Shown piece by piece: positions 42,763 to 50,897 of a DNA stretch of 50,897 nucleotides. A program made the position numbers and the translations under genes. The notes under the pieces are model-generated. The model had not been told where the DNA came from and did no database searches. It saw only the letters and a list, made by a program, of their open reading frames with translations. Source of the stretch: Gammaproteobacteria bacterium (GTDB taxonomy: Bacteria; Pseudomonadota; Gammaproteobacteria; GCF-002020875); NCBI GenBank assembly GCA_013349825.1, contig DUYW01000002.1, forward strand, positions 5 through 50,901, in the 5' to 3' direction. Each line of letters opens with the position of its first letter. Within the stretch, counting starts at the first letter, position 1.

Positions 42763-43410
42763 TTAGTCGAGCGTGACATTGATCACAACGGCCCCCATCA
42801 ACTCATCCATTTTGAATACTTTGCCAGAATCAATGCCATCTGCGGAGCGTTGTTTTTTGATTGAGGCGCGTTTCTCCCAAGCGTTGTGACAAGTGACACA
42901 AGGGGCAACAGAGCCAACATCAGCACTGAAATAGCGTAAGGTTTCTTTACCATCGATGGTTTCAGTTTGTGTGTAAGGCCTCCAGGGGATGGCTTTGAGG
43001 TCTCCGCTCCAGCTGTTCTGCTGATTAACAAGAGAGTCCCAACCGGCACGCTCAAAATCATCTTGCAACCCCTGATTCGGATTGAGATTCCAAAGACTGC
43101 GAAGCCCTACCGTAAAGCGACCTTTGGCATCTTTGGGTTGTATGGCATCGACTTTTTCAGAGATATGGGTCACAAACTGTGCTGGAAGTGGGACAAAACC
43201 CTTTAATTTATGGCTGTTCTGTTTGGCGCCTTTACCATCTTTCTTCAGTTTTTTGACGACTTTTCCGGTATACATGGAACGGGTTGCTCGAATCATCAAA
43301 TCAACAGCCTTGGCAACAGCTGTTGCCTTGTCGACGCTGGCAGGCTCAACGGCGTGTAGAGGGGATGAGGTCAGAGCAATAACAATAGTCAGTAAAGTAA
43401 TTCTCTTCAT
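42763..43410 (-). CDS. Periplasmic haem-binding DUF3365 (Tll0287-like) protein
   Basis: 215 residues with a signal peptide (MKRITLLTIVIALTSSPLHA). The rest fits the DUF3365/Tll0287-like domain, a PAS-like fold with one c-type haem. The haem site is CVTCH (Cys171, Cys174, His175), and the GLRSLWNLNPNQGLQDDFE and ETLRYFSADV segments are typical. Such proteins are thought to sense redox state or gases, either alone or as parts of kinases; here it stands alone. AAGGAGAG precedes the ATG. It converges on the SET gene with 25 bases between stops. Confidence 0.85.
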   Translation of the reverse strand: MKRITLLTIVIALTSSPLHAVEPASVDKATAVAKAVDLMIRATRSMYTGKVVKKLKKDGKGAKQNSHKLKGFVPLPAQFVTHISEKVDAIQPKDAKGRFTVGLRSLWNLNPNQGLQDDFERAGWDSLVNQQNSWSGDLKAIPWRPYTQTETIDGKETLRYFSADVGSVAPCVTCHNAWEKRASIKKQRSADGIDSGKVFKMDELMGAVVINVTLD

Positions 43411-43871
43411 GTGGGGTGCTCTCCTTAAGGTAAATAAAATGGGTGGCTTTTTGTTCTATGGTTAGGGGCGATCAGAAAAAGTCTATGCGAATGGGGCTAA
43501 AAGACCGCGATGGACGGTCTGTTCATTGTAAGACTTTCAGCCGATGCACGAGATTGTGCAATGAAGATGTCGGTCATTACGGCTGCGAGACTGTCGTGCA
43601 TGGCTTGTCCAGAGTTCCCATTGTTGTTGTACTGCTTGTTAAGTCTATGTGACTGTGAAACTATTAGCAAAAATTTATAGTGTTATAGGAGTTACTGTTT
43701 GGTTTGTGCTACATCCTGTAACAAATAGGGGGTCTCTAGGGTAAGCTCCTGGAGGTGCAATCAAGAAGGTGTGTGTGGCTGGCGTTCAGTAGAATTGATC
43801 GCTGAAGCAGTTATTTGGGAGTGCTGCTTCAGGGATGTCCAGCTGCAACTATTTCTGGAAAAACAATAATT
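43411..43871. other. 461-bp intergenic region before the chemoreceptor gene
   Basis: Divergent upstream region of the DUF3365 gene and the chemoreceptor operon. A 69-codon frame on the plus strand (43443-43652) has no convincing start signal or protein character. Two short hairpins are visible: AGACCG / CGGTCT (43502-43520) and GCAC / GTGC just after it. I saw no flagellar sigma-28 motif and no firm promoter. A small RNA here cannot be excluded. Confidence 0.4.
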
Positions 43872-46800
43872 ATGAAAAAGAATTTACCGGTTACCCAGCA
43901 AGCTATTTCTATGAATCCTGATCTGGTGATTGTGAGCCATACAGACCTGAAGGGGATGATTACCTACGCAAACCGTGCCTTTACAGAAGTGAGTGGTTAC
44001 AGTGTTCAGGAGTTGATAGGGGTCAACCATAATATGGTCCGTCACCCGGATGTGCCATCCGCTTTTTTTGAAGATCTTTGGAGCACGATTCAGGCTGGGC
44101 AGCCCTGGACTGGTATTGTCAAGAACCGGGCCAAAAATGGAGATCACTACTGGGTGGTCGCAAATGTAGCCCCTTTTTATGAAAATGGTGAGATCACCGG
44201 GTATATCTCTGTTCGCAAACCGGCATCGGCAGAACAGATCGTTTTGGCAGAGGAGCTTTATGGTAAGGCAGATGCTGGTGAAATCGGTATAACAGCAGGT
44301 ATTGTTTACGCAGGCTTGCGAGGTCGGATTGATCGAATCAATCCCGTTCACAGACTAGGCGTCCGTACTAAATTAGTGGCACTGTTTTTGATGCTCTCTT
44401 TGGTGCCTCTGGCTATCTTCGGTTCGCTTGCTGATCAGGGGTCAAGGTCTGCGCTTGAAGAGCAGACAATGGCAAAACTGGAGTCAGTGGCGGCCAATAA
44501 GCGGGCAGGTATTGAGCGTTATTTCAAGACTATTCATGATCAGATTCGTACCTTTGCGGAAGATCGTATGGTGGTGGATGCGATGCTGCAATTCAGGGAG
44601 ATGTTTCCCAGCTATCGGGACGAAATTGGTGTTGATTCAGAAGTGATTAATTCAATGCGTCCTGGTCTTGTAAGTTACTACAAAGATCAATTTGCAGCAG
44701 AGTACCTGAGCCAAAATGGCAAGCTTGTTGAGGTTGATCCGCTCATCACGATGTTAGATGATGATTCCATTGCAATGCAATATAATTTTATTAGCAATAA
44801 TGAGCACTCTTTAGGAGACAAGCATCAGCTGGATAACCCCGGTGATGACTCAACCTATTCCCAGATCCACGCAATTATCCACCCGGTTATCCGCAACTTC
44901 CTGGAAACTTTTGGCTACTACGATATTTTTCTGGTAGATCCGGATAGTGGCGATATTATCTATTCAGTCTTTAAAGAGCTTGATTTCTCGACTTCGCTTC
45001 TGGATGGACCATACGCGGAAACTAATTTTGGTGAGGTTTTCCGAAAAGCGAATACGATGGCAGCCGGTCAGATTGCATTTTCTGACTATAGGCAATATGT
45101 CCCCTCCTATGATGCGCCAGCCAGTTTTATAGGCTCTCCAATCTATGATGATGATCAGAAAATAGGTGTGCTGATTTTTCAGATGCCTCTTGATCGAATC
45201 ACTGAGGTGATGGCTGTGCGTGATGGTCTGGGAGAGAGCGGTGAATCCTATCTGGTCGGCATGGACCATTTGATGCGCTCGGATGCGTTTTTGGATGAGA
45301 ACCATTCTGTGGTGAACTCCTTCAGAAACCCGGAAAAAGGAGAGCTACACAATCCGGCAATTGATGAGGCATTGATCGGAAACAGCGGCATAATGACGAC
45401 CTCGGATTATCGTCAGGTGAGCGTTCTTTCAGCCTATATGCCGGTCAATATTAGTGAAGGCGTGGTGTGGGGAATGGAGGCCAAAATAGACGTTGAGGAA
45501 GCTTTTGCCTCTATTGATGCTTTGGCACTCAAAGAGCTGGTGTTGTCAGCAGTCATCATGTTGGTTGTCTTGCTACTTTCGACCATTGCATCACAGTTTA
45601 TTGCAGGATCGATGAGAGATGTGGTGATGCTGCTATCAAGAATCCGTGAGGGGAAACTGGATAACAGTATTGTCATCAAAGGAGAAGATGAGATTCAGCA
45701 GATGCGTGCTGCACTTCAGATTACCCAGGTCAAACTGGGGTCAGATCTGGATCAGATCCAGAGTCAGGCGGAAGATGCGACTCGGGTCAAGGTGGCGCTG
45801 GATCATGTTAGTACCAATGTAATGGTGGCTGATCGTGAGCGAAATATTATTTATACCAACTACTCTGTGATCGAGATGTTGCGGCACAATGAAAAAGAGC
45901 TGCAGAAGGTATTGCCTCACTTCAGTGCGGAAGGGTTGGTGGGTAAAAATATAGATATTTTCCATCAGCGGCCGGAACACCAGGCAGCTCTCCTGGAGAA
46001 GCTGACTGCTCTCTATGAGTCCCGTATTGAGGTTGGACCACTCTTCTTTGACTTGAAGGCATCTCCTGTCATTGATAAACAGAGGGGGCGTTTAGGCACC
46101 GCTGTTGAGTGGAAGGATGTGACTGAGCAAGTCAATGCCGAGAAACAGTTAGAGTCACTGGTATCCGGGGCAACACAGGGACAGTTGGGCAACCGTCTGG
46201 ATTGTGAAAGCTATGAAGGCTTTATGAAGAGTCTTGGTTGTGGTATCAATCAGATGATGGATGCCATTGAGCAACCGGTATCCGAGGTTGCAGAAATGGT
46301 GGGTAAATTGGCACAAGGTGAACTTCGACACACAATGGAGGGGGAGTATGCAGGACAGTTTAAGGTATTACAGGAAGACATCAATGCTATGACCCGGAGT
46401 TTGAACGGGGTTATTCAGGAGGTTATTCAATCAACGAATAAGATCTCTCAAGGTGCAAATGAGATCTCTCAGGGGAGTGCCAACTTAAGTGATCGTACCC
46501 AGAATCAGGCGGCATCGGTTGAAGAGACTGCGGCAAGCATGGAGGAGATGACAGCAACGGTGGACCAGAATAGTGGCAATGCATCTCGTGCCAATGAGTT
46601 ATCCAGAGAGGCACGTCAGCTTGCGGAGCAGGGAAGCGAGGTTATGGCAGGAGCCGTCTCCTCAATGAAAGAGATGCATGAAGCAAGTGCCAAAATTGCG
46701 GATATCATCTCAACCATTGATGGAATATCATTCCAAACCAATCTGTTGGCATTGAATGCGGCTGTTGAGGCAGCCAGAGCCGGTGATCATGGACGAGGTT

Positions 46801-47168
46801 TTGCGGTTGTTGCTGGAGAGGTTCGAAGTCTTGCTCAGCGTAGTGCCGAGTCAGCTAAAGAGATTAAGAGTCTGATTGAAGATAGTATTGATAAAATTGA
46901 ACAGGGTACCAGTCAGGTCAATAATGCAGGAGATAGTTTGAGTAAAATTGTTACATCTGTTCAGCAGGTTAGTGCTATTGTTGGAGAGATTGCAGAAGCA
47001 AGTTCAGAGCAGGCAGATGGAATCAGCCAGGTAAACCGAGCGGTCTCTGAGCTGGATAACACAACACAACAAAATGCTGCTCTGGTAGAGGAGACAGCAG
47101 CATCCAGTGAAGATATGAGTCACCATGCAAATGCTCTTCGTGACCGGGTAAAATATTTTAAAGTCTAA
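43872..47168 (+). CDS. Methyl-accepting chemotaxis protein with two PAS domains
   Basis: 1098 residues from ATG 43872. Residues 10-115 are an Aer-like PAS domain ([45 protein letters not shown]), which in Aer binds FAD. A membrane segment (about 167-185), a large periplasmic sensor of some 360 residues and a second membrane segment (about 554-578) with HAMP follow. A second PAS (about 640-750), a HAMP-like stretch, and the signalling domain with [17 protein letters not shown] and [22 protein letters not shown] at the tip come last. There is no C-terminal NWETF-type CheR tether. Two cytoplasmic PAS domains around a periplasmic sensor suggest combined redox and ligand sensing. The stop overlaps the next start (TAATG). 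Confidence 0.92.
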   Translation: MKKNLPVTQQAISMNPDLVIVSHTDLKGMITYANRAFTEVSGYSVQELIGVNHNMVRHPDVPSAFFEDLWSTIQAGQPWTGIVKNRAKNGDHYWVVANVAPFYENGEITGYISVRKPASAEQIVLAEELYGKADAGEIGITAGIVYAGLRGRIDRINPVHRLGVRTKLVALFLMLSLVPLAIFGSLADQGSRSALEEQTMAKLESVAANKRAGIERYFKTIHDQIRTFAEDRMVVDAMLQFREMFPSYRDEIGVDSEVINSMRPGLVSYYKDQFAAEYLSQNGKLVEVDPLITMLDDDSIAMQYNFISNNEHSLGDKHQLDNPGDDSTYSQIHAIIHPVIRNFLETFGYYDIFLVDPDSGDIIYSVFKELDFSTSLLDGPYAETNFGEVFRKANTMAAGQIAFSDYRQYVPSYDAPASFIGSPIYDDDQKIGVLIFQMPLDRITEVMAVRDGLGESGESYLVGMDHLMRSDAFLDENHSVVNSFRNPEKGELHNPAIDEALIGNSGIMTTSDYRQVSVLSAYMPVNISEGVVWGMEAKIDVEEAFASIDALALKELVLSAVIMLVVLLLSTIASQFIAGSMRDVVMLLSRIREGKLDNSIVIKGEDEIQQMRAALQITQVKLGSDLDQIQSQAEDATRVKVALDHVSTNVMVADRERNIIYTNYSVIEMLRHNEKELQKVLPHFSAEGLVGKNIDIFHQRPEHQAALLEKLTALYESRIEVGPLFFDLKASPVIDKQRGRLGTAVEWKDVTEQVNAEKQLESLVSGATQGQLGNRLDCESYEGFMKSLGCGINQMMDAIEQPVSEVAEMVGKLAQGELRHTMEGEYAGQFKVLQEDINAMTRSLNGVIQEVIQSTNKISQGANEISQGSANLSDRTQNQAASVEETAASMEEMTATVDQNSGNASRANELSREARQLAEQGSEVMAGAVSSMKEMHEASAKIADIISTIDGISFQTNLLALNAAVEAARAGDHGRGFAVVAGEVRSLAQRSAESAKEIKSLIEDSIDKIEQGTSQVNNAGDSLSKIVTSVQQVSAIVGEIAEASSEQADGISQVNRAVSELDNTTQQNAALVEETAASSEDMSHHANALRDRVKYFKV

Positions 47169-49255
47169 TGAATAGTAGAATTTTAGTAATAGATGATGAT
47201 CAGCAGGTCATAGAGACCTATCAAGAAATTTTTGAACCTGGGGTTGATGAGATAGACATTCTGGCAGATGTTGTCGGAGTCTCTATGGATGAGGGGGTAG
47301 GCAGCCAGAAATTTCCTTTCCGGGTCTCTAGTGCGACACAGGGAGAGGAAGGGGTTCAACTGGCCAATATGGCCTGTGAAATGGGGCAGCCATTTGCTGT
47401 TGCGATGGTTGACATGCGCATGCCACCTGGCTGGGATGGCTTACGTACTGCGGAAGAGCTGCGTAAGATTGATGAGAATATTTATATTATTATTGTCACA
47501 GCCTACACTGACCGGAGTGTTGAGGAGATCCACGGAATTCTGAAACGAGATGCGTTGTTAATCTACAAACCGTTTACCAGTGATGAAATCTATCAGCTTG
47601 CGCGTACTCTCTGCATTAGCTGGAATGACCGGCAAGACAAGTGTGATGCCTTTGAAGAGGTAGAACGTCTGGCCTCCTACCCGGAAGAGAGTCCCGGTCC
47701 GGTGCTCCGATACAGTAGCCAGGGAGAGTTACTGTATGCCAACCATAATAGCGATTCTATACTCTCCATGATGGGTGCTTTGGAAGTAGGTGATGTGCTG
47801 GTGGGAGCCTGGTTGAAACGGATCAAGTCAGTCTATGAAGATGGCAGAATGGTTGAGATTGAGGCAGCCAGTGGTAGTCAGTTTTTTCTCTTTACCTTGG
47901 CACCTATTCCAGCAAAAGGATATGTTAACTGTTATGCAAAAAATGAGACACGACGTTATCTACTGACTCGTCAACTCACTTACCAGGCACGCCATGATTC
48001 ATTGACTGGATTGATTAATCGAGGGGAGTTTATTCGTAAACTAAACCTCGTTTTACGACGTATTCGAGCCCAGAATGAGGCACACGCACTGCTCTATCTG
48101 GATATGGAACATTTTAAAGAGATTAACGATACTTCAGGCCATATTGCAGGTGATCACGTGTTGCAAGAGCTCTCCAATATGTTGTTGAATGAGGTAAAGG
48201 ATGGTGATGTGCTCTCTCGTATTGGTGGTGACGAGTACGCTATGCTGGTCTATAACGTAAACTCAGATCAGGCCCGGTCTGTCGGGGGAAGAATCAATCG
48301 GGCTGTGGAGAAACAGATTTTCCGTTGGAAGGGTGAAGAGTTTCGTCTTGGGGGGAATATCGGTGTAGCAATGATTGACCAGAATAACCTAGGAGATGCA
48401 CAAGAGTTACTGAATCGAGCAGATCAGGCCTGTTATGCGGCCAAAGAGCTGGGTGGTGATCATGGAAATATCTATGTGTATGATTTGGATCGATCCGTTT
48501 CCGAACAGAGAAGTGAGGCGATTGAGCTGGCGAATGAGGTTCAGGAGGCAATTCATAAGCACAATTTTCAGCTCTATCTTCAACCATTACTTTACACCGG
48601 AGTACAACAGCAGGGTGAGATGCGCTATGAAGTTCTGTTGAGAATGGAAAATAGCAGTGGAGAGCTAGTAAATCCAGCGCTGTTTATTCCGGAGAGTGAA
48701 CGTTTTGATTTGGCGGCACAACTGGACTACTGGGTGATTGAAAATGGCTTCAAGCGAATTGCTGAAAAGAGTGAAGATCAGAGTGTCTATATCTTCAAGA
48801 TTTCTGAGTCGACGCTGATTGAGGAGGGCTTTGAACTTTTTGTACGGGATCAGATCGAATCCCTAGGGGTCGATCCTGCACATCTGATTTTTGAGATTAC
48901 TGAAGAGGTCGCTTATACCCATATGATGGTGTTTCAGCACTTTATTCAAGAGATGCGCAGACTCAAGGTGCGTATTGCAATTGAAGAGTATGGCAGTATT
49001 GATGCCTCATTTACCTCTTTGCAGAAACTACCGGTTGATATGATCAAGATTGATGGTCGTTTGGTACGTGGTGTGATCCACAATCCTGTAGAATACGCCA
49101 TTGTTGAGTCGATCTATCGTGTATCTACAGTATTGGGAATGGAGTGTGTCGCCTTTTCGGTTGAAAACGAGGAGACCAAAACAATGTTGGGTCGTCTTGG
49201 AATTCACTATCTGCAGGGATATCACATTGGGCAGCCGGAGCCATGGTGTGAGTAG
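47168..49255 (+). CDS. REC-GGDEF-EAL protein with degenerate EAL domain
   Basis: 695 residues. The receiver (about 1-150, Asp82 in VDMRMP, Lys in IYKPF) carries an insertion of about 25 residues after its first helix, which pushes the phospho-Asp from the usual position near 54. A PAS-like region follows. The GGDEF domain keeps GGDEY (353-357), so diguanylate cyclase activity is possible. The EAL domain looks inactive: EAL reads EVL (Glu488), the NxS motif reads KISES, and DDFG reads EEYG. It may bind rather than cleave c-di-GMP. It shares a TAATG junction with the chemoreceptor gene. Confidence 0.9.
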   Translation: MNSRILVIDDDQQVIETYQEIFEPGVDEIDILADVVGVSMDEGVGSQKFPFRVSSATQGEEGVQLANMACEMGQPFAVAMVDMRMPPGWDGLRTAEELRKIDENIYIIIVTAYTDRSVEEIHGILKRDALLIYKPFTSDEIYQLARTLCISWNDRQDKCDAFEEVERLASYPEESPGPVLRYSSQGELLYANHNSDSILSMMGALEVGDVLVGAWLKRIKSVYEDGRMVEIEAASGSQFFLFTLAPIPAKGYVNCYAKNETRRYLLTRQLTYQARHDSLTGLINRGEFIRKLNLVLRRIRAQNEAHALLYLDMEHFKEINDTSGHIAGDHVLQELSNMLLNEVKDGDVLSRIGGDEYAMLVYNVNSDQARSVGGRINRAVEKQIFRWKGEEFRLGGNIGVAMIDQNNLGDAQELLNRADQACYAAKELGGDHGNIYVYDLDRSVSEQRSEAIELANEVQEAIHKHNFQLYLQPLLYTGVQQQGEMRYEVLLRMENSSGELVNPALFIPESERFDLAAQLDYWVIENGFKRIAEKSEDQSVYIFKISESTLIEEGFELFVRDQIESLGVDPAHLIFEITEEVAYTHMMVFQHFIQEMRRLKVRIAIEEYGSIDASFTSLQKLPVDMIKIDGRLVRGVIHNPVEYAIVESIYRVSTVLGMECVAFSVENEETKTMLGRLGIHYLQGYHIGQPEPWCE

Positions 49256-49303
49256 CCAGCAAGTTCACAGTTCTGAGAAATACAGCGTTTTTGAGTGCGT
49301 AGC

Positions 49304-50752
49304 ATGAGCCTTACCTTGGAGCAAGCCAAGGATGAAATTGATGCACTCGAAAAAAGTAATCGAGTGTTGAAAGAGCGACTATATCAGCATCAGGAGCGAG
49401 GGATTGGTGACCACTCAATCGTGAGCAACTACCTGGATCAGTTGCATCAGCACCTTCAAGAGGTGAAAGAGCGTGAGGAGAGTTATCGTCAACTCAGCCA
49501 GACACTGCATGAGGCCAATTTCTATACCAAAAGTATTCTGGATTCGATGACTGAGGCACTCTTCGTGACCACCAGTGAAGGGTTTATTGAACAGGTAAAT
49601 CCAGCAGCTGAGCGCCTGCTTGGCTATGGCATGGACGAGATGATTGGCAAGAGCATTGCGGAACTCTTTGTTGAAGAAGAGGCGGAGGAGAGTGATGATC
49701 TCTTCTTCTCGGTCGATAGCCCGCTTGACGAGCTGATTCGTACTGGTAAAGGGGACAAGATTGAGCAATTAATGTTGCATGCAGAGGGGGGGCAGATACC
49801 GGTAATGATCTCGGGAGAAGTTGCTCAACCGAATGAGGTCGAGCGTTATATTGTGGTCGCTGTCCAAGATATGCGTGAGCGTAAAAGGATGGAAGAGCAG
49901 GCGCAGTACAATGCCTTTCAGTCGGGCGTTGCAGAAATGAGTATTACCATTTTGCACAATATTGGTAATGCCGTAACCGGCCTTTATGGCGGATCAACCC
50001 GAATTATCAAGCAGAGTGAGAATATCCGTAGAATTTCTGCGATGCTGGTCGAATCTGCAAGAAAGGTGGCTCCAGAGATTGAGGAGATGCAGGCAAGTGA
50101 GCGGGAGGTTGCTGGAATAGTGGGCAATATTCCCGCTCTTTTGAAACGTTCTGGTGAGTTATTGGATAAGATGGTGGGAGACGAGATTATACCCAGTGCC
50201 CAAGCGGTTGAAGAGGGGGTTAATCACATCTCTGAAATTATCCGTATTCAGAAGAGCTCTGCCGCGATGACACACACGATAACATCGTTTCGTTTGAGTG
50301 AATTGATGCAGAACATAATGGTCATGCAACAGGAGATTATGGAGAAATACTCTGTTGAGGTGTTGATCGATATTGATGCAGTGCCTGGTAAGCTGAATCT
50401 GCCGCGAAATCAATTGATTCAACTGCTGCTGAATCTATTGAAAAATAGTCGTGAAGCTATTATCGAACGCTCTCAAAAAGAGTCTGTTAAGGGCAAAATA
50501 GAGGTGATAGCAAAACCAAAGGGCAAGTTGGAGTTTACCCTCTGTGTGGTTGATAACGGATGTGGTATCCCCAAGGAAAACCTGTCTAAACTCTTTAATC
50601 ATGGCTATACAACCAAAGTGGAGGGGAGTGGATTTGGTCTTCACTCAGCAGCCAATTTTGTCAATAAATTAGGTGGTGAAATGACGGTTGTCAGTGATGG
50701 TATCAATCAAGGTGCGAATATTTGTATGTTATTTCCTTACCGCTCCGAGTAG
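49304..50752 (+). CDS. Soluble PAS histidine kinase of the HNIGN type
   Basis: 482 residues, no membrane segment. An N-terminal coiled coil (about 5-80) leads to a PAS domain (about 80-200; EALFVTTSEGFIEQVNPAAERLLGYG). The phospho-acceptor is His218 in ITILHNIGNAVTGL, a non-standard H-box seen in a subgroup of kinases. The HATPase domain has NLLKNSREAI, DNGCGIP and GSGFGLHSAANF. It starts 48 bases after the REC-GGDEF-EAL gene, so it is a likely phosphodonor to that receiver. A GTG at 49295 is also in frame. ATG 49304 is favoured for its family-like start. Confidence 0.88.
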   Translation: MSLTLEQAKDEIDALEKSNRVLKERLYQHQERGIGDHSIVSNYLDQLHQHLQEVKEREESYRQLSQTLHEANFYTKSILDSMTEALFVTTSEGFIEQVNPAAERLLGYGMDEMIGKSIAELFVEEEAEESDDLFFSVDSPLDELIRTGKGDKIEQLMLHAEGGQIPVMISGEVAQPNEVERYIVVAVQDMRERKRMEEQAQYNAFQSGVAEMSITILHNIGNAVTGLYGGSTRIIKQSENIRRISAMLVESARKVAPEIEEMQASEREVAGIVGNIPALLKRSGELLDKMVGDEIIPSAQAVEEGVNHISEIIRIQKSSAAMTHTITSFRLSELMQNIMVMQQEIMEKYSVEVLIDIDAVPGKLNLPRNQLIQLLLNLLKNSREAIIERSQKESVKGKIEVIAKPKGKLEFTLCVVDNGCGIPKENLSKLFNHGYTTKVEGSGFGLHSAANFVNKLGGEMTVVSDGINQGANICMLFPYRSE

Positions 50753-50784
50753 TGTGTAGTGATGTGACAGGAGTTTGTTGTTAG

Positions 50785-50897
50785 GGAACCTCTGAACAAG
50801 TCTGGGTAATTTGAATTACGTCCATAGCGCCCAAGATCAAGGCGAAGATCGCAGCCAATAGCAGGCTATTAGCAAGGTTTTCAACGAAGATATTGGG
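50785..50897. repeat. Palindromic dispersed-repeat-like sequence, cut by the window end
   Basis: GGAACCTCTGAA (50785-50796) matches the ppdK-side palindrome. GTAATT-TG-AATTAC is a perfect palindrome. From about 50829 on, CCCAAGATC and GATATTGGG at the window end form inverted ends (8 of 9), with the central palindrome AATAGC-AG-GCTATT between them. The layout suggests a MITE, REP-like or insertion-sequence end. No coding frame is visible in it. Confidence 0.5.

Noticed and set aside
43443-43652. 69-codon open frame upstream of the chemoreceptor
   Set aside because: No Shine-Dalgarno sequence and no recognisable protein features; residue make-up looks random.

Overview
The window is a gene-dense stretch of a gammaproteobacterial chromosome of moderate GC, most plausibly from a sulfur-storing, CO2-fixing lithoautotroph. 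The clues are a CbbY-type phosphatase that normally travels with RuBisCO operons, two small secreted paralogues of the sulfur-globule-protein type plus a third Pro/Met/Tyr/Gly-rich exported protein, and a gluQ-dksA region typical of Gammaproteobacteria. It resembles lineages such as Sedimenticola, Thiodiazotropha or tubeworm symbionts, but that placement is inference. No tRNA, rRNA, CRISPR array, complete insertion sequence or phage gene was seen.

Layout. 1-2149: 3' part of a hybrid histidine kinase whose sensor region looks broken at the window edge. 2155-4939: smrA, a conserved hypothetical and gluQ on the minus strand, a divergent DUF3579 gene, then dksA. 5272-7516: cbbY, a PLP aminotransferase and a small membrane protein. 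7550-11509: two sulfur-globule-like genes, with a small secreted protein, purT and an FKBP-rhodanese lipoprotein between them. 11595-15365: pyruvate phosphate dikinase and a hypothetical. 15506-29562: an almost complete glycogen module (glgA-glgP, then malQ, glgX, glgB and a DUF2934/lysine-rich gene on the minus strand, then pgi, then glgC). PPDK, Pgi and GlgC together would connect triose and hexose phosphates to ADP-glucose and glycogen; GlgP, GlgX and MalQ would mobilise it.

29665-41210 is the most unusual part: fourteen tightly coupled genes on one strand. The order mrpE-F-G, MbhD-like, MbhE/MrpB-like, mrpC, mrpD, a second antiporter-like subunit, then NuoH-, NuoB-, NuoC- and NuoD-like subunits matches archaeal Mbh/Mbx/Mbs membrane complexes. 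The large subunit keeps only the first cysteine of each of the two NiFe-binding CxxC motifs, so it is probably not a hydrogenase. In place of the small ferredoxin subunit there is a 604-residue fusion of a two-cluster ferredoxin with a GltD/SudA/NfnB-like flavoprotein, followed by an overlapping diiron ferritin-like gene. I propose an ion-translocating oxidoreductase that joins a sulfur or other substrate to NAD(P)H, possibly working in reverse to make reductant for CO2 fixation.

41248-50752: a third sulfur-globule-like gene coupled to a tiny cysteine-rich protein, a SET-domain protein, a haem-binding DUF3365 protein, and a three-gene signalling operon (PAS chemoreceptor, REC-GGDEF-EAL protein with a degenerate EAL, and an HNIGN-type histidine kinase). 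The last 115 bases hold a palindromic dispersed-repeat-like sequence cut by the window edge.
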